This document shows, piece by piece, positions 7,811 through 17,763 of a DNA stretch of 64,000 bases. Positions within the stretch are counted from its first letter, which is position 1. Every line of letters begins with the position of its first letter. Source of the stretch: Ruegeria spongiae (GTDB lineage: Bacteria; Pseudomonadota; Alphaproteobacteria; Rhodobacterales; Rhodobacteraceae); assembly GCF_023502395.1 (NCBI RefSeq), contig NZ_JAMFMB010000009.1, forward strand, positions 62,001 through 126,000. The letters are read 5' to 3'. The position numbers and the translations under genes were made by a program. The notes under the pieces are model-generated. The model ran no database searches. It was not told the DNA's origin and worked only from the letters and a program-made list of their open reading frames with translations.

Positions 7811-8866
7811 CTACTGTGTCCCCAGATGCTGCCGGAACGTCTGTTCCGCTCGCCCCCAGACACCCTTGTTGATATCGTCAAGCGTCAGCAGCGACGGCAG
7901 CAACTGCGCGGCGTAATCCTGCGAGCTTTCAACCGGCAGCATCGAGGGCAGGTTGTCGATCGCCATCACATCCAATACCGGATCGGATGCAACCCGCAGC
8001 ACCGGCTGGGCCCAACTGGTGGCGCGGTCATAGATCGGTACCGGATTATAGTCGCTATCGGGGTCGCAGGCGATGTCACCGATGGCGCTCAGGCGGCGTG
8101 GGGCCTCCAGCGCGGTGTGCGGCACAAAGACCGGTGTGCCGGGCCGGGCGAAGATGCAGTTCAGGAACAGATCATGGTCGAGGATTTCGGGAAACGGCCC
8201 GCCATCGGCGGTTTCCGCCATATCCCAGCGGGTGACCTGCACGCCCATCGCCTCGCACAGATCGGCGGCTCCGCTGCCGACCCGGCCAAGCGCGCCGATC
8301 ACAATGGCCGAGGGGCGGGGTGTTCCCGTGGCGTCCAATTCGGATGACAGAGCGGTGCTCAGGGCCTCCTTGCTGTGATAGGTGCCGACCGGTCCGCAGA
8401 TTGCACCGTGTTGCTGCGCCGACCAGGCCTTGAGCGTCACTGCGGCCCCGGCATAGCCCGCCCAGTAGCCAAAGGCAGCAACGCGGCGTCCGTCCTCGTC
8501 CACCAGGTATTCCAGATCATAGAGCGTGCCGCCGCCTGCCTTGAAGCGTTGCAGCAGGGCGCGGCCCGCGCCTTGGCCCTTGAAGGCATGGCCGAACATG
8601 ATGTGGCGGTGGGCCAGGGGTCTGCCATCCTCGGGCAGTTCCTTGAGGCCGAAGATGATCGCGTCTTGGGGTGCCTGTGGCCAGCTATGGGCTTCGGCGA
8701 TGGTGCAGCCCGCGTTCCGATAGCCATCAATGGGAATCGCGCGTGTGGGGCTTGCTTCGACCGTGACCGCGATCCCCGCGGCGATCAGCGCCGCGGCACC
8801 TTCCGGGGTCAGGCCTGCGCGTTCCTCGTTTGCGCGCTGTTCGGCGCGAACCCAGAGATGTGTCAT
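7811..8866 (-). CDS. Saccharopine dehydrogenase-like oxidoreductase (lysine-forming type)
   Basis: A 351-residue protein of the alanine dehydrogenase/LYS1 superfamily. It shows the conserved block HAFKGQGAGRALLQRF, then GGGTLYDLEYLVDEDGRR and AAFGYWAGYAGA, followed by a nucleotide-binding region around AIVIGALGRVGSGA. NAD-dependent saccharopine dehydrogenase (lysine-forming) interconverts saccharopine with lysine and 2-oxoglutarate. No partner enzyme of a lysine pathway is adjacent, so the physiological role is uncertain. It is the last gene of a minus-strand unit with GST and a phosphatase upstream; the gap to the GST is 11 bases. Confidence 0.8.
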   Translation of the reverse strand: MTHLWVRAEQRANEERAGLTPEGAAALIAAGIAVTVEASPTRAIPIDGYRNAGCTIAEAHSWPQAPQDAIIFGLKELPEDGRPLAHRHIMFGHAFKGQGAGRALLQRFKAGGGTLYDLEYLVDEDGRRVAAFGYWAGYAGAAVTLKAWSAQQHGAICGPVGTYHSKEALSTALSSELDATGTPRPSAIVIGALGRVGSGAADLCEAMGVQVTRWDMAETADGGPFPEILDHDLFLNCIFARPGTPVFVPHTALEAPRRLSAIGDIACDPDSDYNPVPIYDRATSWAQPVLRVASDPVLDVMAIDNLPSMLPVESSQDYAAQLLPSLLTLDDINKGVWGRAEQTFRQHLGTQ

Positions 8867-8877
8867 GACAGCCCCTC

Positions 8878-9492
8878 CTACAGCATTCCTGCCTGCGTCA
8901 CCGCCCTGACAGAAGGACGCGCGGCCATGGCATCGCGAAACGCAATGATCTTCGGATAGGCGGAGGGGTCAACGCCATCACCCTCCAGCCAGCTGCACAC
9001 CACGTAGAGGTAGCAATCGGCAAGGCTGAGGCGCTCGCCCAGCACAAAAGGCCCGCGCAGTCCGTTGGCCTCGATATAGGCGCAGCAGTCATTCATGGTT
9101 TGAGGCACTTTGGCCTTCATGTCCGTCCAACTGCTTTCGAGATCGGCCCAGCGATGGCCACGCAACCGGTGGGCGTGGTTCACATGCATGGTCGAGGCCA
9201 GGTAATACATCACCTCACGCATCCGGGCAGCCAGCACCGGGTCGTCGGGTACCAGCCCGGCCTGCGGAGCCAGCGCGGCGACATAATCCAGCAACGCGCC
9301 GGTTTCGGTCAGAATACCGCCCTCAACCGCCAGTGCCGGGACCCGGCCCTTTGGGTTGATCTGGCGATAGGCGGCTTTGGTTTGCTCGCCGGTCGTGAAA
9401 TCCAGCTTGATGGCTTCATAGGGCAGCCCGGCCTCTTCCAGCGCGATGGCAACGGCGACCGAGATGGTTCGGGGGGCATAATAAAGCTGCAT
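8878..9492 (-). CDS. Glutathione S-transferase family protein
   Basis: A 204-residue GST. The N-terminal thioredoxin-like domain contains the glutathione-contact segments NPKGRVPAL (with the cis-proline) and LTETGALLDYVA. The helical C-terminal domain carries GERLSLADCYLYVV, the usual N-capping and hydrophobic staple region. The substrate cannot be predicted. It starts 12 bases after the phosphatase stop and ends 11 bases before the saccharopine dehydrogenase-like gene, which implies one transcript. Confidence 0.85.
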   Translation of the reverse strand: MQLYYAPRTISVAVAIALEEAGLPYEAIKLDFTTGEQTKAAYRQINPKGRVPALAVEGGILTETGALLDYVAALAPQAGLVPDDPVLAARMREVMYYLASTMHVNHAHRLRGHRWADLESSWTDMKAKVPQTMNDCCAYIEANGLRGPFVLGERLSLADCYLYVVCSWLEGDGVDPSAYPKIIAFRDAMAARPSVRAVTQAGML

Positions 9493-9504
9493 CAGGGCGT
9501 CTCC

Positions 9505-10155
9505 TCAGAGGTGGGTCTGCGCATATTGGCGGTCGGGCGCTTCCAGATGCGGGACCGCGTTGAACAGGACCGGGCTCAGCTCGGCCCCTATCGGATGCAG
9601 ACGATGAAGCGAGGTATTCATGATGGCAAGGGCCACCCGCGCCATGGACCGCGTGTCCAGACCCAGCACCTGCCGCATCACCATCGAGATCAGACCGCCC
9701 GAGGTCACGACGATGGCCGGGCCGTTCCCCGCGCCGATCTCGCTGAGAACATCGCCGACGCGGGTGGTGAACTGGTCAAAGCTTTCGGGCGGGTTGTCGA
9801 TCTCGCCCGCTTCCCAGGCGGCAAAGGTGCGCGGCAGATGTTCAACAAAGCCTTCGCGATCCTCCGGGATTCGAACGCCCTTCTGGTCCTGCAAAAGCTG
9901 GGCGAGGGCAAAATACTCGATCTCGTTCAGGCGGGCGTCCTGGATGGGGTTCACAAGCCCCATGCCGGCAGCGGTTTCGATATGGCGGGTCAGCGTGCCG
10001 CAATAGGCGCGCGGATGGTGCGTGCCGGTGCCACGCAGATGCGCACCCAGCCAGCTTGCCTGCTGATGACCCAAAGGGCTCAGCTTGTCATAGCTTGCCT
10101 CGTCGCGGGCTTCGGTATTGGCCTGTCCGTGGCGGACAAGGGTAATGTAGGACAT
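9505..10155 (-). CDS. Histidine phosphatase family protein
   Basis: A 216-residue protein of the phosphoglycerate mutase-like superfamily. The catalytic RHG motif is at residues 8-10 (TLVRHGQANTEA). A later segment VVTSGGLISMVM lacks the usual histidine of the second catalytic motif (typically SHG), as TSGG is found instead; the enzyme may use another residue or have a different function. It is first in the minus-strand trio with GST and the saccharopine dehydrogenase-like gene. The substrate is unknown. Confidence 0.8.
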   Translation of the reverse strand: MSYITLVRHGQANTEARDEASYDKLSPLGHQQASWLGAHLRGTGTHHPRAYCGTLTRHIETAAGMGLVNPIQDARLNEIEYFALAQLLQDQKGVRIPEDREGFVEHLPRTFAAWEAGEIDNPPESFDQFTTRVGDVLSEIGAGNGPAIVVTSGGLISMVMRQVLGLDTRSMARVALAIMNTSLHRLHPIGAELSPVLFNAVPHLEAPDRQYAQTHL

Positions 10156-10288
10156 GGGTGCTGCTCTCCGGTTGGCCTTGTCTTAGGCCAGCGGGGCGAT
10201 TTGCGCCATACGTGATCTGCATCCCGCATATCCTGTCCCGGACAAAGAGGGCCCTGTGCGGGATTGGTTCGGCAGAGAGGGGATAAGT

Positions 10289-10383
10289 GAGAGGTTGGAC
10301 ATCGACCCAAGCGGGGCTCGTTGTGGCTGCTTCCTTCCGGACCTGACCAGGTTGGCGAGGCGCTCGCCCGCGCCAACCTCTCA
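10289..10383 (-). ncRNA. ffs: Signal recognition particle RNA, small bacterial type (4.5S-like)
   Basis: The minus strand contains the near-invariant SRP apical loop GGTCAGGTCCGGAAGGAAGC, and the ends pair: gagaggttgg (RNA 5' end) with ccaacctctc (RNA 3' end), closing one long hairpin of about 95 nt. It forms the Ffh-binding RNA of the signal recognition particle that targets membrane proteins co-translationally. A promoter ending a few bases before the inferred 5' end supports the boundary. Confidence 0.95.
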
Positions 10384-10389
10384 AGCGTC

Positions 10390-10418
10390 GATATAGGCAC
10401 GTTGCGCAGGGTTGGCAA
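10390..10418 (-). promoter_or_regulatory. Sigma-70-type promoter for SRP RNA
   Basis: On the minus strand TTGCCA (10413-10418), 17 bases, TATATC (10390-10395). The predicted start falls at about 10383, exactly where the terminal stem of the SRP RNA begins. Confidence 0.75.
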
Positions 10419-10532
10419 GATGAGTCTCGGACCCGCAATGGCGGGATTTTTGGGATGCCGCCACGAACGCCATTGCTCTTGGCGGGCAGAAGTGGCAGCC
10501 CTGTCGGCACGTCTCGACCGGGAATGCAGATC

Positions 10533-11504
10533 ATGAAACATGCCGAACAGGTGACCTTTGGTGGCTCTGGCCTCAATCGTTCCGCGCATCAGCGCGCGGA
10601 CCCTGCGGCGCTGGCGGATCTGGCGCGGCATGAGGCGGCACGCTACCATCTGTTCTGGCGTGGCAAGGTGCTGATGCAGCCCGACGCAGCACCGGCTCTG
10701 CCGCATGTGAGCGCGGATCATTCCCTTATATCAAAGGTGTCTACCCCGCCGATCTTTCTGGGCACCGCCGAGGATGGAACGCCGCATTTCGCCTGCGACA
10801 TCTCGGACTGGACACCTGACGCGGCAGAGATGGAAACCGTGGGCGCCTTCCACGACCCCAGCCAGCAGCAGCACCCCGATCTGCCCGAAGGTCAGGTGTT
10901 TTGTGAATTGCGGCGGATGATGACCGCACTCAACCCGCGCGAGGCGGAACTGGCGGCCACCGCACGGGCGCTGTTCAGCTGGCATGAGACGCATCGCTTC
11001 TGCGCCCGCTGTGGCACGGAGAGCGAGATGGAGCAGGGCGGTTGGCAGCGCAGCTGCCCGGCATGTGGCGGGCAACACTTTCCGCGCACCGATCCGGTGG
11101 TGATCATGCTGATCACCCATGGCGAATCGGTCCTCATGGGACGCTCGCCGGGTTGGCCCGAAGGGATGTATTCGCTGCTTGCGGGTTTTGTGGAGCCGGG
11201 CGAAACCCTGGAGGCCGCCGTGCGCCGCGAAGTGGCCGAAGAGGCCGGGGTGCCGGTCGGGCAGGTGACTTATCTGGCCAGCCAGCCCTGGCCGTTTCCG
11301 GCCTCGCTGATGATCGGCTGCGCGGGCGAGGCGCTGTCGCGCGACATCTCGATCGACCCGACAGAGATTGAGGATGCGTTCTGGCTGACGAAATCCGAAA
11401 TGCTGCAGGTCTTTGCCGGGGAAAGACCTGACATCAAACCCGCCCGTCCAGGCTCAATCGCGCATTTCCTGATCCGTAACTGGCTTGCGGATACGCTGGA
11501 TTGA
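10533..11504 (+). CDS. nudC: NAD+ diphosphatase / NADH pyrophosphatase NudC
   Basis: A 323-residue NudC-type Nudix hydrolase. It has a four-cysteine zinc site (CARCG and CPACG) followed by FPRTDPVVIMLI, a complete Nudix box GFVEPGETLEAAVRREVAEE with the following AG, and the SQPWPFPASLM motif that marks the NADH pyrophosphatase subgroup. It cleaves NAD(H) to NMN(H) and AMP, and E. coli NudC also removes NAD caps from RNA. The ATG at 10533 is chosen because MKHAEQVTF resembles the usual N-terminus; an ATG at 10524 is a close alternative. It is transcribed away from the SRP RNA gene. Confidence 0.9.
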   Translation: MKHAEQVTFGGSGLNRSAHQRADPAALADLARHEAARYHLFWRGKVLMQPDAAPALPHVSADHSLISKVSTPPIFLGTAEDGTPHFACDISDWTPDAAEMETVGAFHDPSQQQHPDLPEGQVFCELRRMMTALNPREAELAATARALFSWHETHRFCARCGTESEMEQGGWQRSCPACGGQHFPRTDPVVIMLITHGESVLMGRSPGWPEGMYSLLAGFVEPGETLEAAVRREVAEEAGVPVGQVTYLASQPWPFPASLMIGCAGEALSRDISIDPTEIEDAFWLTKSEMLQVFAGERPDIKPARPGSIAHFLIRNWLADTLD

Positions 11505-11543
11505 CGCAACACTCAGCGCAACCGGAACGCGTCAGGACCCTTC

Positions 11544-12011
11544 ATGCAGATTTCAGGAACCGAGGATATCGCAGCGCCCATCAGCGACGTGTTCGATATG
11601 CTGTCGGAGTTTGACAGTTTCGAGCGCAATGCGATCCGGCGTGGAATCGATGTGCGGCGGCTGAACGATCACTCGCGTGCGATGCGCGGGCTGGAATGGC
11701 AGGCGGCGTTCCAGTTGCGCGGCAAGCCGCGCAACCTGCATCTGGTGCTGTGCCGCTATGACAGGCCGCATCTGATGCAGGTCGATTCGTCGACCAAGGG
11801 CATCGAAAGCACCATGCTGGTCGAGCTTCTGCCGCTGTCGCCACGCCGCACCCGTCTGCATCTTAAACTCAAGCTGCGGCCCAATACATTACCCGCGCGG
11901 CTGTTCGTGCAGTCGCTGAAACTGGCCCAACGCAATCTGAACCGGCGGTTCAAGAAACGGCTGGGCGAATTTGCCCGGGACATGGAGAACCGGCAGACCG
12001 CAGTGCGGTGA
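11544..12011 (+). CDS. SRPBCC-fold family protein
   Basis: A 155-residue protein beginning MQISGTEDIAAPISDVFDML, typical of START/polyketide-cyclase-like (SRPBCC) proteins in which an N-terminal strand is followed by a helix containing DVFDM. The C-terminal half is strongly basic (PRRTRLHLKLKLRPN and NRRFKKRLGEFARD). Members bind hydrophobic ligands, but the ligand here is unknown. It follows nudC after 39 bases and is convergent with pheA. Confidence 0.7.
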   Translation: MQISGTEDIAAPISDVFDMLSEFDSFERNAIRRGIDVRRLNDHSRAMRGLEWQAAFQLRGKPRNLHLVLCRYDRPHLMQVDSSTKGIESTMLVELLPLSPRRTRLHLKLKLRPNTLPARLFVQSLKLAQRNLNRRFKKRLGEFARDMENRQTAVR

Positions 12012-12019
12012 CGCGCCGG

Positions 12020-12853
12020 TCAGGTGCGCTGGCGGGTGGCGGGGTAGACGCCCAGAATCTCAAGCTCGGCGGTGAAATAGGCCAGCTCGTCCAGCGCCAG
12101 TTGCACATTCGGGTCATCGGGGTGGCCCTCGATATCGGCGTAGAACTGGGTCGCGGTGAAGGACCCGTCAACCATGTAGCTTTCCAGCTTGGTCATGTTG
12201 ACGCCGTTGGTCGCGAAGCCGCCCATCGCCTTGTAAAGAGCGGCGGGGATGTTGCGGACCTGAAACACGAATGAAGTGATCATGCCGTGATCGCCCCGGC
12301 GTGTCATGTCCGCTTCGCGCGACATGATCAGGAATCGCGTGGTGTTGTTGCCCTGATCCTCGATGTGGCGGGCAAGAACATCCAGCCCATAGATTTCGCC
12401 CGCCAACTCGCTGGCCAGCGCTGCGGCTGCCGGATCGCCGCGCTCGGCGATTTCGCGGGCGGCGCGGGCATTGTCGGGGCTGACGCGGCCGGTGATGTTG
12501 TGCTTGCGCAGAAAGCCCGCGCATTGCGGCAGCAGGACCAGATGGGAATGCGCCTCGCGCACCGCGTCCAGAGTCGTGCCGGGCACCGCCAGCAGGTTGA
12601 TATGGACGCGCACAAAGGCCTCGTCGATGATATGCAACCCGCTATGGGGCAGCAGCCGGTGGATATCGGCCACGCGCCCGTAGGTGGTGTTTTCGACCGG
12701 CAGCATGGCCAGATCGGCCGCGCCACCGCGCACGGCTTCGATCACGTCCTCGAAGGTGCGGCAGGGCAGCGGCTCCATCCCGGGCCGCGCGTCGCGGCAG
12801 GCCTCGTGGCTATAGGCGCCGGGTTCTCCCTGGAATGCGATGCGATTGGTCAT
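12020..12853 (-). CDS. pheA: Prephenate dehydratase
   Basis: A 277-residue monofunctional prephenate dehydratase that makes phenylpyruvate for phenylalanine synthesis. The start MTNRIAFQGEPGAYSHEAC is the classic N-terminus; the catalytic TRF motif is in GNNTTRFLIMSR, followed by a C-terminal ACT domain. The allosteric ESRP motif reads ESYM here, so phenylalanine feedback may differ. The ATG at 12853 is preferred to one at 12868 because GGAAG lies eight bases upstream. It is not followed by other aromatic genes in this window. Confidence 0.92.
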   Translation of the reverse strand: MTNRIAFQGEPGAYSHEACRDARPGMEPLPCRTFEDVIEAVRGGAADLAMLPVENTTYGRVADIHRLLPHSGLHIIDEAFVRVHINLLAVPGTTLDAVREAHSHLVLLPQCAGFLRKHNITGRVSPDNARAAREIAERGDPAAAALASELAGEIYGLDVLARHIEDQGNNTTRFLIMSREADMTRRGDHGMITSFVFQVRNIPAALYKAMGGFATNGVNMTKLESYMVDGSFTATQFYADIEGHPDDPNVQLALDELAYFTAELEILGVYPATRQRT

Positions 12854-12974
12854 TTGATAGGCTTCCATGCAACAAGCCCGCGAATTGGGCGTTTGGTCGC
12901 GCTGTCTATACCTTGCCTCTTGCGAGGGGAAGCCTTAGACACCAGCGCAGACAGCTGAAATGGACTCGCGATCA

Positions 12975-13481
12975 ATGTTCGACACGATGACAGTTACCAA
13001 GGCCGCGGCCGGCCTCTTTGGCGCCTTTCTGGTGTTTCTTCTGGGGAAATGGGCAGCAGAAGAAATCTACCATGTGGATGGTCATGGCGAGGCCGCCTAT
13101 ATTGTTGAGCCACTGGAAGGCAATGACACCGTCAGCGAGGCCGAAGAGGTCAATTTCGACGAGCTGATGATGGCGGCAGAAGTGGACAAGGGCGCGAGCG
13201 TGTTCAAGAAATGCCAAGCCTGCCACAAGCTGGAAGACGGCGCCAATGGCACCGGTCCATATCTTTATGGCGTCGTGGGTCGCCCGGTCGCATCGGCAGC
13301 CGGGTTTGGATACTCCTCAGCTATGCAGGGCAAGGGCGGCGACTGGACCCCGGAAGAGTTGGACGCGTTCCTGACCAACCCCAAGGGCGTTGTTTCGGGG
13401 ACCTCGATGGCCTTCGCGGGCCTCAAGAAGCAAAAGGACCGTGTCAATCTGATCGCTTATCTGGACAGTCTCGACAACTGA
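12975..13481 (+). CDS. Membrane-anchored cytochrome c (cytochrome cy type)
   Basis: A 168-residue class I c-type cytochrome with an uncleaved N-terminal membrane anchor (residues about 8-28), an acidic linker, and a haem domain with CQACH. The distal methionine is probably in GTSMAFAGL. In Rhodobacter, cytochrome cy carries electrons from the bc1 complex to cbb3 oxidase while staying attached to the membrane, which fits the cbb3 genes further along this window. An ATG at 12960 is an in-frame alternative start. A strong terminator follows at 13504. Confidence 0.87.
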   Translation: MFDTMTVTKAAAGLFGAFLVFLLGKWAAEEIYHVDGHGEAAYIVEPLEGNDTVSEAEEVNFDELMMAAEVDKGASVFKKCQACHKLEDGANGTGPYLYGVVGRPVASAAGFGYSSAMQGKGGDWTPEELDAFLTNPKGVVSGTSMAFAGLKKQKDRVNLIAYLDSLDN

Positions 13482-13503
13482 GCCGAAGCGCATGGGTTTT
13501 TGG

Positions 13504-13533
13504 GGCCGCTGCCGATGCAGCGGCCTTTTTTCT
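13504..13533 (+). terminator. Rho-independent terminator after the cytochrome cy gene
   Basis: GGCCGCTGC, loop CGAT, GCAGCGGCC: a perfect nine-pair stem followed directly by a run of T residues. Confidence 0.9.
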
Positions 13534-13655
13534 TCCATTAACGCTTCTTCACGGCGCGTTCACATGTTCTAAACTTGCAACTTGAATCGCTGGACCATTT
13601 TCTAGCACAAGCAAGATTGGCCCTTAACGCCAACCAGACCCGAGAGGATGAGCCG

Positions 13656-15572
13656 ATGAAACCCACCAAAGCAGCAGCCCGTGAGGGCGTTCTGGACGCG
13701 AGGTTAAGGTTCGTTGGTGTTCTTGGCCTGTCGGTCGCGCTATTTCTGGGTGGCGCAACGTTGCTGCGGGCCAATGACGAGGTCGTGCGCAGCCACGGCT
13801 ATTCCTATTTCGGCAATCTGGACTACCCCGAGGATTATCCGCATCTGAACTACGTGAACCCCGAGGCCCCGAAAGGCGGCGAGATGTCGCTTGCCGCGTC
13901 GGGCACCTTTGATTCGCTCAACCCCTATTCGCGCAAAGGCCGCGCCGGGGCGCTGACATCGATCCAGTACGACAGTCTGATCGAAAGCAGCAGCGACACG
14001 GTCGGGCAATATTACGGCGTGCTGGCCAAGAGCCTCGAATATGACAAGGACCGCAATTACGTGATCTTTCACATGCGGCCCGAGGCGACCTTCTGGGACG
14101 GTACGCCGGTGACGGCCCATGACGTGGTCTACAGCCACAAGCTCTTTATCACTCAGGGCCTGCCGTCTTACGCTCAGGCCGTGGGGCATATGGTGACCGG
14201 GGCCGAGGCATTGGACGATCATACGGTTAAATTCACCTTTCACCCCGAGGTCAGCCGTCGCAGCCTGATCGAGACTGTTGGTTCGACCACCGTGTTCTCG
14301 AAGGCGTGGTTCGAGGCCGACGAGACGCGCCGTCTGGATGAGCCGCGATTGGAAGTGGCCGTTGGCTCCGGCCCCTACAAGCTGGACAGCTATGACATCA
14401 ACCGCCGCATCGTTTACAAGCGCCGGGATGACTACTGGGGCAAGGACCTGCCCTTCAATGTGGGGCGCAACAATTTCGACACGATCCGGGTTGAATATTT
14501 CGCCGATCAGACGGCGGCGTTCGAAGCGTTCAAGGCCGGGGTCTATACCTACCGGATCGAAAGCGACCCCAAAATCTGGGCGACCAGCTATGACTTTCCC
14601 AAGGTTCAGAACGGTCAGGTGGTGAAGGACGAGATCCCTGATCGCAGCCCGCCCACGCCCTCGGGGTTTGTGTTCAATCTGGGCAAGCCGCAATTCGCCG
14701 ACAAGTCGGTGCGCGAAGCCTTGGCGCTGGCATTCAACTTTGAATGGGCCAATGAATCGCTGATGTTTGGTCTGAACTCACCACGCAATTCGTTTGTGCA
14801 GGGTACTCACCTGGAAGCGACCGGCGCGCCCGAAGGGGCCGAACTGGACTTTCTCAAGTCGCTGGGTGACGTCGTGCCCGAGGGGCTGTTTTCCGAACCC
14901 GCCCTAGTCCAGCACGAATCCCGTCCCGCCCGGCTGAACGACCGGCGCAACCTGCGCGAAGCGTCGAGGATGCTGGATGAGGCAGGATGGGACGTGGGCG
15001 CAGGCAACTTGCGCCGCAATGCTGACGGGCAAACACTGAAGGTCGAAATCCCCTATCCCTCCAGTCTTCCGACCTCGATCACGACGATGATCGAAACCTA
15101 TGTGCAGAACCTGCAGGCGCTGGGCGTGGATGCCAAGGCCGACAAGATCGACCCGGCGCAATACACGCTGCGCAGCCGCGAGCGCGACTATGACATGGTC
15201 TATTCGAACCGCTACGGTGCGTTCCTGTCTACGGGTGGCGGGCTGAGCCAGATGTATGGTTCGAAAGAGGCCGAGTTCAGCCTGTTCAACCCGGCCGGGC
15301 TGGCAAGCCCGCTGGTGGATGCGATCATCGAAGCTTCTTTCGACACCACCGATCAAGACCAGCAGGACGCCGCCCTGATGGCGCTGGATCGGTCGCTGCG
15401 CTATGAGTTCTTTGTGATCCCCGACGGCTATGTGGCGAACTATTGGGTGGCTTACTACAACATGTATGAATACCCCGAGGCGTTGCCGCCCTTCTCGCTG
15501 GGCCATCTGGACCTGTGGTGGGTCAATCAGGAAAAGGCCGAGAAACTGAAGTCGGAAGGCGCGCTACGATAA
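13656..15572 (+). CDS. yejA: Peptide ABC transporter substrate-binding protein, YejA type
   Basis: A 638-residue family-5 extracellular solute-binding protein. An N-terminal signal segment (hydrophobic core [18 protein letters not shown]) precedes a mature region with [21 protein letters not shown], typical of YejA-like proteins. It captures peptides in the periplasm for the YejBEF importer; in E. coli the equivalent system takes up microcin C. The ATG at 13656 is preferred over 13575 because GAGAGGA lies upstream and the signal peptide then starts correctly. The stop is two bases before yejB. Confidence 0.88.
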   Translation: MKPTKAAAREGVLDARLRFVGVLGLSVALFLGGATLLRANDEVVRSHGYSYFGNLDYPEDYPHLNYVNPEAPKGGEMSLAASGTFDSLNPYSRKGRAGALTSIQYDSLIESSSDTVGQYYGVLAKSLEYDKDRNYVIFHMRPEATFWDGTPVTAHDVVYSHKLFITQGLPSYAQAVGHMVTGAEALDDHTVKFTFHPEVSRRSLIETVGSTTVFSKAWFEADETRRLDEPRLEVAVGSGPYKLDSYDINRRIVYKRRDDYWGKDLPFNVGRNNFDTIRVEYFADQTAAFEAFKAGVYTYRIESDPKIWATSYDFPKVQNGQVVKDEIPDRSPPTPSGFVFNLGKPQFADKSVREALALAFNFEWANESLMFGLNSPRNSFVQGTHLEATGAPEGAELDFLKSLGDVVPEGLFSEPALVQHESRPARLNDRRNLREASRMLDEAGWDVGAGNLRRNADGQTLKVEIPYPSSLPTSITTMIETYVQNLQALGVDAKADKIDPAQYTLRSRERDYDMVYSNRYGAFLSTGGGLSQMYGSKEAEFSLFNPAGLASPLVDAIIEASFDTTDQDQQDAALMALDRSLRYEFFVIPDGYVANYWVAYYNMYEYPEALPPFSLGHLDLWWVNQEKAEKLKSEGALR

Positions 15573-15573
15573 C

Positions 15574-16656
15574 ATGGGAGCCTATATCCTAAGACGCCTG
15601 CTGCTGGTCATCCCGACCCTGCTGGGCATCATGATCATGAACTTCACCCTGGTGCAATTTGTGCCGGGTGGCCCGATCGAACAGATCATCGCGCAGATCG
15701 AAGGGCAGGGCGATGTCTTTGCCGGGTTTGCAGGCGGGGAGGGGTCCAGCCCCGAACCGCAGGGTGGAGATGAGCAGTACATCGGCGCGCGCGGGTTGCC
15801 GCCGGAATTCATCGCGGAACTGGAAAAGGAATTCGGTTTTGACAAACCGCCGCTGGAGCGGTTTCTGGGCATGATGGGCAACTACCTGACGCTGGATTTC
15901 GGCCAAAGCTATTTCCGCTCGATCAGCGTTATCGATCTGGTGCTGGAGAAGATGCCGGTGTCGATCTCGCTGGGGCTCTGGTCGACGCTGATCGCCTATC
16001 TGATCTCGATCCCGCTGGGTATCCGCAAGGCGGTACGGGACGGCAGCAGTTTCGATACCTGGACCAGCGGCGCGATCATCGTCGCCTATGCGATCCCCGG
16101 CTTCCTGTTTGCGATTCTGCTGCTGGTGGTGTTTGCTGGGGGGTCCTATTGGCAGATCTTCCCGCTGCGGGGTCTGACATCGGACAATTGGGACAGCCTC
16201 AGCCTGACGGGCAAGGTTCTGGACTATTTCTGGCACATCACCTTGCCGGTGCTGGCCTCGACGATCGCTGCCTTTGCGACGCTGACGCTGCTGACCAAGA
16301 ACTCGTTTCTGGACGAGATCAAGAAGCACTATGTCATGACCGCCCGCGCCAAAGGGCTGAGCGAGCACAAGGTGCTCTATGGCCATGTGTTTCGCAACGC
16401 CATGCTGATCGTGATCGCAGGCTTTCCTGCGGTGTTCATCGGCGTGTTCTTTGGTGGCTCAATCATCATCGAGACGATCTTTTCGCTCGACGGGCTGGGC
16501 CGTCTGGGGTTTGAGGCCGCCGTGGCGCGCGATTATCCGGTGATTTTTGGTACGCTCTTCATCTTTGGCCTGATGGGGCTGGTTGTCGGCATCATCAGTG
16601 ACCTGATGTATGTGCTGGTCGATCCGCGCATCGATTTCGAAAAGCGGGAGGGGTAA
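15574..16656 (+). CDS. yejB: Peptide ABC transporter permease, YejB type
   Basis: A 360-residue inner-membrane permease of the oppB/dppB family. A first membrane helix ([16 protein letters not shown]) is followed by a periplasmic insertion and the binding-protein-dependent transport domain, with the coupling-helix region [20 protein letters not shown] and a C-terminal [13 protein letters not shown]. It starts two bases after yejA and abuts yejE. The periplasmic stretch around residues 45-75 is Gly/Pro-rich, as in YejB proteins. Confidence 0.9.
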   Translation: MGAYILRRLLLVIPTLLGIMIMNFTLVQFVPGGPIEQIIAQIEGQGDVFAGFAGGEGSSPEPQGGDEQYIGARGLPPEFIAELEKEFGFDKPPLERFLGMMGNYLTLDFGQSYFRSISVIDLVLEKMPVSISLGLWSTLIAYLISIPLGIRKAVRDGSSFDTWTSGAIIVAYAIPGFLFAILLLVVFAGGSYWQIFPLRGLTSDNWDSLSLTGKVLDYFWHITLPVLASTIAAFATLTLLTKNSFLDEIKKHYVMTARAKGLSEHKVLYGHVFRNAMLIVIAGFPAVFIGVFFGGSIIIETIFSLDGLGRLGFEAAVARDYPVIFGTLFIFGLMGLVVGIISDLMYVLVDPRIDFEKREG

Positions 16657-17763
16657 ATGGCGCTCTCTCCGCTCAATCAGCGCCGCTGGCGCAACTTTCG
16701 CCGCAATGGGCGCGCCTACTGGTCGCTGATCCTCTTTTCGGTGATCTTTGGTTTTTCGCTCTTTGCCGAGTTCATCGCCAACGACAAGCCGATCCTGGTG
16801 AACTATCGCGGCGACTACTACACGCCGATCTTCAAATTTTATCCCGAGACCGCCTTTGGCGGTGATTTCCGGACCGAGGCGATCTATAGCGATCCCGAGG
16901 TCAAATGCCTGATCGACAGCGGCGGGCTGGAGGTTTGTTTCGACGATCCCGAAGGCATCATCGACGAAATCAAAGCGGGTACATTTGAGGCCGAGGGTTT
17001 CGAGCGCGGCTGGGCCATCTGGCCGCCTATCCCCTATTCCTTCAACACCTCCGTGGATCGCCCCGGCGCGGCCCCGCTGCCGCCCAACGGGCAGAACCTG
17101 CTGGGCACCGATGACACCAAACGCGACGTGCTGGCACGGGTGATCTATGGCTTCCGCCTGTCGATCCTGTTCACGCTATTGGTCACTGGTGTGGCCAGCC
17201 TTATCGGGATATTCGCCGGGGCCCTCCAGGGCTTCTTTGGCGGCTGGCTCGATCTGGTCTTTCAACGCATCATCGAGATCTGGTCCGCGACCCCCTCGCT
17301 TTACGTCATCATTATCATGTTCGCCATTCTTGGTCGCAGTTTCTGGCTGCTCGTGGCGCTGATGATCCTGTTCTCATGGACCGGGCTGGTGGGCGTTGTG
17401 CGGGCCGAGTTCCTGCGGGCGCGGAACCTGGAATATGTGCGCGCGGCCAAGGCGCTGGGGGTGAGCAACATGACCATCATGTTCCGCCACATGTTGCCCA
17501 ATGCGATGGTGGCGACGCTGACCTTTCTGCCCTTCATCGTGACCGGCACCATTGGCGGGCTGGCCTCGCTTGATTTCCTTGGCTTCGGCCTGCCGTCTTC
17601 CTCCCCTTCGCTGGGCGAGTTGACGCTGCAGGCGAAACAGAACCTTCAGGCGCCGTGGCTGGGCTTCACCGCGTTTTTCACTTTTGCCATCATGCTCTCG
17701 CTTCTGGTCTTCATCTTTGAGGGCGTGCGTGACGCGTTTGACCCCAGAAAGACCTTTTCATGA
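16657..17763 (+). CDS. yejE: Peptide ABC transporter permease, YejE type
   Basis: A 368-residue permease of the oppC/dppC family. It has an N-terminal helix, a long periplasmic segment, and five C-terminal helices with the EAA-type loop EYVRAAKALGVSNMTIMFRH that docks to the ATPase. The family-typical LGTDDTKRDVLARVIYGFR precedes the transport domain. It starts directly after the yejB stop and overlaps yejF in ATGA, so the importer subunits are translationally coupled. Confidence 0.9.
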   Translation: MALSPLNQRRWRNFRRNGRAYWSLILFSVIFGFSLFAEFIANDKPILVNYRGDYYTPIFKFYPETAFGGDFRTEAIYSDPEVKCLIDSGGLEVCFDDPEGIIDEIKAGTFEAEGFERGWAIWPPIPYSFNTSVDRPGAAPLPPNGQNLLGTDDTKRDVLARVIYGFRLSILFTLLVTGVASLIGIFAGALQGFFGGWLDLVFQRIIEIWSATPSLYVIIIMFAILGRSFWLLVALMILFSWTGLVGVVRAEFLRARNLEYVRAAKALGVSNMTIMFRHMLPNAMVATLTFLPFIVTGTIGGLASLDFLGFGLPSSSPSLGELTLQAKQNLQAPWLGFTAFFTFAIMLSLLVFIFEGVRDAFDPRKTFS

